Assembly (NCBI GenBank): GCA_027001815.1
Contig: JALTLT010000383.1
Coordinates: 1 to 10,867, forward strand
Source of the DNA: Gammaproteobacteria bacterium
GTDB taxonomy: Bacteria; Pseudomonadota; Gammaproteobacteria; JALTLT01
Length of the DNA stretch: 10,867 nucleotides
Reading direction: 5' to 3'
Positions 8,579 to 10,867 of the stretch are shown piece after piece; positions within the stretch are counted from its first letter, which is position 1; each line of letters starts with the position of its first letter. A model generated the notes under the pieces. It ran no database searches. It was not told the origin of the DNA and saw nothing but the letters and a program-made list of their open reading frames with translations. The position numbers were made by a program, and so were the translations under genes.

Positions 8579-10360
8579 TCAGTGGCCGATCGCCGCGCTG
8601 GCCCCCTTGGGCACGCGGATATCCTCCACCAGGTGCTGGATGTGGTCCGGAGGCGGAGCGGTCATCTTGGAGACGGTGATCGCCACCGCGAAGTTGATCA
8701 GTGCGCCGATGGCACCGAACGACTCCGGCTGGATACCCAGGAACCAGTTGTCCGGGGTGTTGGCGGCCATCGCCGTTCCGGGGATGAAGAACCAGCCCTT
8801 GAACCAGAAGATGTAGATCAGGGTGGAGAGCAGGCCCACCAGCATCCCGACCACGGCTCCGGTCCGGTTCATGCGCTTGTTGAAGATCCCCATCATCAGT
8901 GCCGGGAAGATGGAGGAGGCCGCCAGACCGAAGGCGAGTGCCACCACCTGGGCAGCGAATCCCGGTGGATTCATGCCCAGCAATCCGGCCACCACGATGG
9001 CGCCCGCCATGGCGATGCGTCCCGCCAGCAGTTCCCCCTTCTCGGTGATGTTGGGGAAGAAGACCCCCTTCATCAGGTCGTGGGAGATGGAGGAGGAGAT
9101 GGCCAGCAGCAGCCCCGCAGCAGTGGAGAGCGCGGCGGCCAGACCACCCGCCACCACCAGTGCCACCACCCAGTTGGGCAGCTTGGCGATCTCGGGGTTG
9201 GCGAGCACCATGATGTCGCGGTCCACCTTGGTCATCTCGTTGCCCTTCCAGCCCCAGGCGGCTGCCTTTTCGGCGAAGGCCTTGTTCTTGTCGTTGTAGT
9301 ACTGGATGCGTCCATCGCCGTTCTTGTCCTCGAACTTGAGCAGGCCGGTCACCTCCCAGTTGCGGAACCATTGGGGACGCTCGTCGTACTTCAGGTTGGC
9401 GGTAGCCTCACCCACCGGACCGGTCTGGATGGTGTTCATGAGGTTGAGACGCGCCATGGAGCCGACCGCCGGGGCCGTGGTGTAGAGGATGGCGATGAAG
9501 ACCAGCGCCCAACCGGCCGAGGAGCGTGCCGCCCGTACGCTCGGCACGGTAAAGAAGCGGATGATCACGTGGGGCAGACCCGCGGTGCCGATCATCAGCG
9601 ACAGGGTGAGCATCACCATGTTGAGGCTCGTCCCCTTCTGTGCCGTATAGGCGGCGAAGCCGAGATCGGTCACCACCTGATCGAGCTTGTCCAGCATGAA
9701 GGTGCCGGAACCGTCAGCGGAGGTGGAGATGAGACCGAGCTGGGGAAGGGGGTTGCCGGTGATGTTCAGGGAGATGAAGATGGCCGGCACGGTATAGGCG
9801 AAGATCAGTACCACGTACTGGGCGATCTGGGTATAGGTGATGCCCTTCATGCCACCCAGCACCGCGTAGATGAAGACGATCGCCATGCCGATCATGACGC
9901 CGCTCTCGAAGTCCACCTCGAGGAAACGGCTGAAGGCGACGCCGACGCCCTTCATCTGACCGATCACGTAGGTGATGGAGGCGACGATGAGGCAGAGTAC
10001 CGCCACCATGCGCGCGGTCTGCGAGTAGTAGCGCTCACCGATGAATTCCGGCACGGTGAACTTGCCGAACTTGCGCAGGTAGGGCGCCAGCAGCATCGCC
10101 AGCAGCACATAGCCGCCGGTCCATCCCATGAGATAGACCGATGCGTCGAAGCCCTTGAAGGCGATCAGGCCGGCCATGGAGATGAAGGAGGCGGCGGACA
10201 TCCAGTCGGCGGCGGTTGCCATGCCGTTGGCGACCGGGTGTACACCCTTGCCGGCGACATAGAACTCACCGGTGGTACTGGCACGTGCCCAGAAGGCGAT
10301 GCCGATGTAGAGGGCGAAGGTGGCGCCCACTACCAGATAGGTCAGAGTCTGCAGGTCCAT
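8579..10360 (-). CDS. Sodium:solute symporter, large subunit (SSS family, VC_2705 type; acetate/monocarboxylate permease-like)
   Basis: This 593-aa inner-membrane protein couples sodium entry to uptake of a small solute. About thirteen hydrophobic segments are visible, the first at residues 5-24. Family signatures include GTAGLPHVIIRFFTVPSV (258-275) and LSTAAGLLLAISSSISHDL (411-429), the latter in the sodium-site region. It is longer than classical ActP because of a hydrophilic loop at about 305-395, which carries an EF-hand-like DKNGDGRIQYYN (345-356). Pairing with a DUF4212 small subunit 16 bases upstream marks the two-gene VC_2705 type rather than standard ActP/YjcH, so the name actP is withheld. 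Nearby acs makes acetate or another monocarboxylate the best guess for substrate. The ATG at 10360 (MDLQTLTYLVV) is chosen over one at 10414 because the latter lies inside the upstream gene and adds 18 unnatural residues; a G-rich ribosome site overlaps the upstream stop. Confidence 0.93.
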   Translation of the reverse strand: MDLQTLTYLVVGATFALYIGIAFWARASTTGEFYVAGKGVHPVANGMATAADWMSAASFISMAGLIAFKGFDASVYLMGWTGGYVLLAMLLAPYLRKFGKFTVPEFIGERYYSQTARMVAVLCLIVASITYVIGQMKGVGVAFSRFLEVDFESGVMIGMAIVFIYAVLGGMKGITYTQIAQYVVLIFAYTVPAIFISLNITGNPLPQLGLISTSADGSGTFMLDKLDQVVTDLGFAAYTAQKGTSLNMVMLTLSLMIGTAGLPHVIIRFFTVPSVRAARSSAGWALVFIAILYTTAPAVGSMARLNLMNTIQTGPVGEATANLKYDERPQWFRNWEVTGLLKFEDKNGDGRIQYYNDKNKAFAEKAAAWGWKGNEMTKVDRDIMVLANPEIAKLPNWVVALVVAGGLAAALSTAAGLLLAISSSISHDLMKGVFFPNITEKGELLAGRIAMAGAIVVAGLLGMNPPGFAAQVVALAFGLAASSIFPALMMGIFNKRMNRTGAVVGMLVGLLSTLIYIFWFKGWFFIPGTAMAANTPDNWFLGIQPESFGAIGALINFAVAITVSKMTAPPPDHIQHLVEDIRVPKGASAAIGH

Positions 10361-10376
10361 GATAGATTTTCCCCCC

Positions 10377-10634
10377 TCAGTCTTCGTGCACGTCGAACTT
10401 GCGATCGAGTGCATTCATTTTTTTTGCATAGATGAAGATCAGCGCGACGAAGGTGTAGATGGACCCCTGCTGTGCGAACCAGAAGCCAAGGCCGGCGCCA
10501 CCGATGCGAATGGAGTTGAGTGGTTCGGCGAGAATGATGCCGAAGAGATATGAGACCACGAACCAGATGGACAGCAAGGTGAGTACCAGGCGGATGTTCG
10601 CACGCCAGTAGTCTGCGGCGTTGCTGTTGCTCAT
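10377..10634 (-). CDS. DUF4212 sodium:solute symporter small subunit
   Basis: This 85-aa membrane protein has two hydrophobic segments, at about residues 14-35 and 46-70. It ends in the DRKFDVHED tail typical of DUF4212 proteins. The family is almost always encoded just before a VC_2705-type symporter, as here (16-base gap, ribosome site of the next gene overlapping this stop). It is inferred to be an accessory subunit that assembles with or stabilises the large protein; direct biochemical proof of its role is limited. The ATG at 10634 has a GGAGGA ribosome site 7 bases upstream. The frame stays open to an ATG at 10793, but those 53 arginine-rich residues look like untranslated leader. It is the first gene of the minus-strand cluster. 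Confidence 0.92.
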   Translation of the reverse strand: MSNSNAADYWRANIRLVLTLLSIWFVVSYLFGIILAEPLNSIRIGGAGLGFWFAQQGSIYTFVALIFIYAKKMNALDRKFDVHED

Positions 10635-10641
10635 GAGTCGA

Positions 10642-10647
10642 TCCTCC
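10642..10647 (-). promoter_or_regulatory. Ribosome binding site of the DUF4212 gene
   Basis: On the minus strand the sequence reads ggagga, 7 bases before the ATG at 10634. It fixes the start of the small subunit at MSNSNAADYW rather than at the in-frame ATG at 10793. Confidence 0.75.
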
Positions 10648-10743
10648 GCTGTTGTTGTGATGATGACGGAACGGTTGTTGCGGGTGGCCGGCCTCCGGAA
10701 CCGGCTGTCGAGTGCTCTCCTGCAGTCGCCTCTTCCCCGGTGG

Positions 10744-10755
10744 TGTCCGCGGACA
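10744..10755. promoter_or_regulatory. 12-bp perfect palindrome upstream of the symporter cluster
   Basis: The sequence tgtccgcggaca is its own reverse complement and lies about 110 bases before the DUF4212 start. Its position and dyad symmetry would suit a dimeric repressor or activator, but in GC-rich DNA such palindromes also occur by chance. Confidence 0.3.
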
Positions 10756-10867
10756 ACGACTGGAGGGGCTGCGTCGCCGCTGCCCTTCCCCATTGACCGG
10801 GAGGGGTCCCCGGGGTTGGAACGCTGGTCGATTCCGATCGTGCCGGCGTTGGGCCACCCCCATCGAC

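Larger units (their letters stand above)
10635..10867 (-). other. Leader region of the symporter cluster
   Basis: These 233 bases run to the window edge and hold no gene I can support; open frames here are arginine- and proline-rich shadows. The cluster promoter probably lies here or just outside, but I see no convincing -35/-10 pair or -24/-12 element. A 12-bp palindrome sits at 10744-10755, and a small 5-bp stem (gccgg/ccggc) at 10687-10705. Confidence 0.45.

Noticed and set aside
8175..9371. 398-codon minus-strand frame bridging the symporter and DUF294 genes
   Set aside because: It overlaps two well-supported genes in another frame and passes through both hairpins; its last part is Arg/Ser-rich and shadow-like.
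8582..10435. 617-codon plus-strand frame opposite the symporter
   Set aside because: It is antisense to a clear multi-pass symporter; the His/Asp/Gly-rich translation is the complement of hydrophobic codons.
10377..10793. Longer DUF4212 frame starting at 10793
   Set aside because: The extra 53 residues are Arg-rich and unlike the family, and a good ribosome site precedes the ATG at 10634.

Overview
The window is high in G+C (roughly two thirds by eye) and reads as the chromosome of a proteobacterium, most likely a gammaproteobacterium. The main clue is an acetate-type gene cluster built around a two-subunit sodium:solute symporter of the VC_2705 kind. The clade cannot be fixed from this sequence alone. 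There are no tRNA or rRNA genes, CRISPR arrays, transposases or phage genes, and every large gene has its expected motifs intact, so this is core metabolic DNA rather than an island.

Layout. Positions 1-3027 (+) hold most of putA, the bifunctional proline catabolic enzyme, cut at its 5' end by the window edge. It is convergent with everything that follows. Positions 3028-3276 form a gene-free, hairpin-rich convergence zone. From 10634 down to 3277, all genes lie on the minus strand. In transcription order they are: a small DUF4212 symporter subunit (10634-10377); a large SSS-family symporter (10360-8579); a terminator-like hairpin and a second long inverted repeat (8565-8481); a cNMP-like/CBS/DUF294 nucleotidyltransferase protein (8454-6589); a DEDDh 3'-5' exonuclease (6592-5894); an unrecognised membrane-anchored protein (5897-5331); and acetyl-CoA synthetase acs (5229-3277). 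Positions 10635-10867 are leader DNA with no supportable gene.

How the genes fit together. The symporter pair probably imports a small monocarboxylate such as acetate, and Acs activates acetate to acetyl-CoA. The three middle genes are joined by two ATGA stop/start overlaps, so they are probably translated as one coupled unit. The DUF294/CBS protein looks like a signalling nucleotidyltransferase and the exonuclease like its standing partner. Their position between transporter and synthetase suggests a regulatory or nucleotide-turnover role in carbon uptake, but that role is inference. PutA, pointing the opposite way, feeds proline carbon to glutamate, so the locus as a whole concerns use of small organic acids and amino acids.

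No clearly new system is visible. The items most worth a second look are the stacked hairpins with complementary loops between putA and acs, the EF-hand-like loop in the symporter, the coupled three-gene module with its unknown third member, the 13-bp inverted repeat ahead of the DUF294 gene, and a 10-base C tract just upstream of acs.
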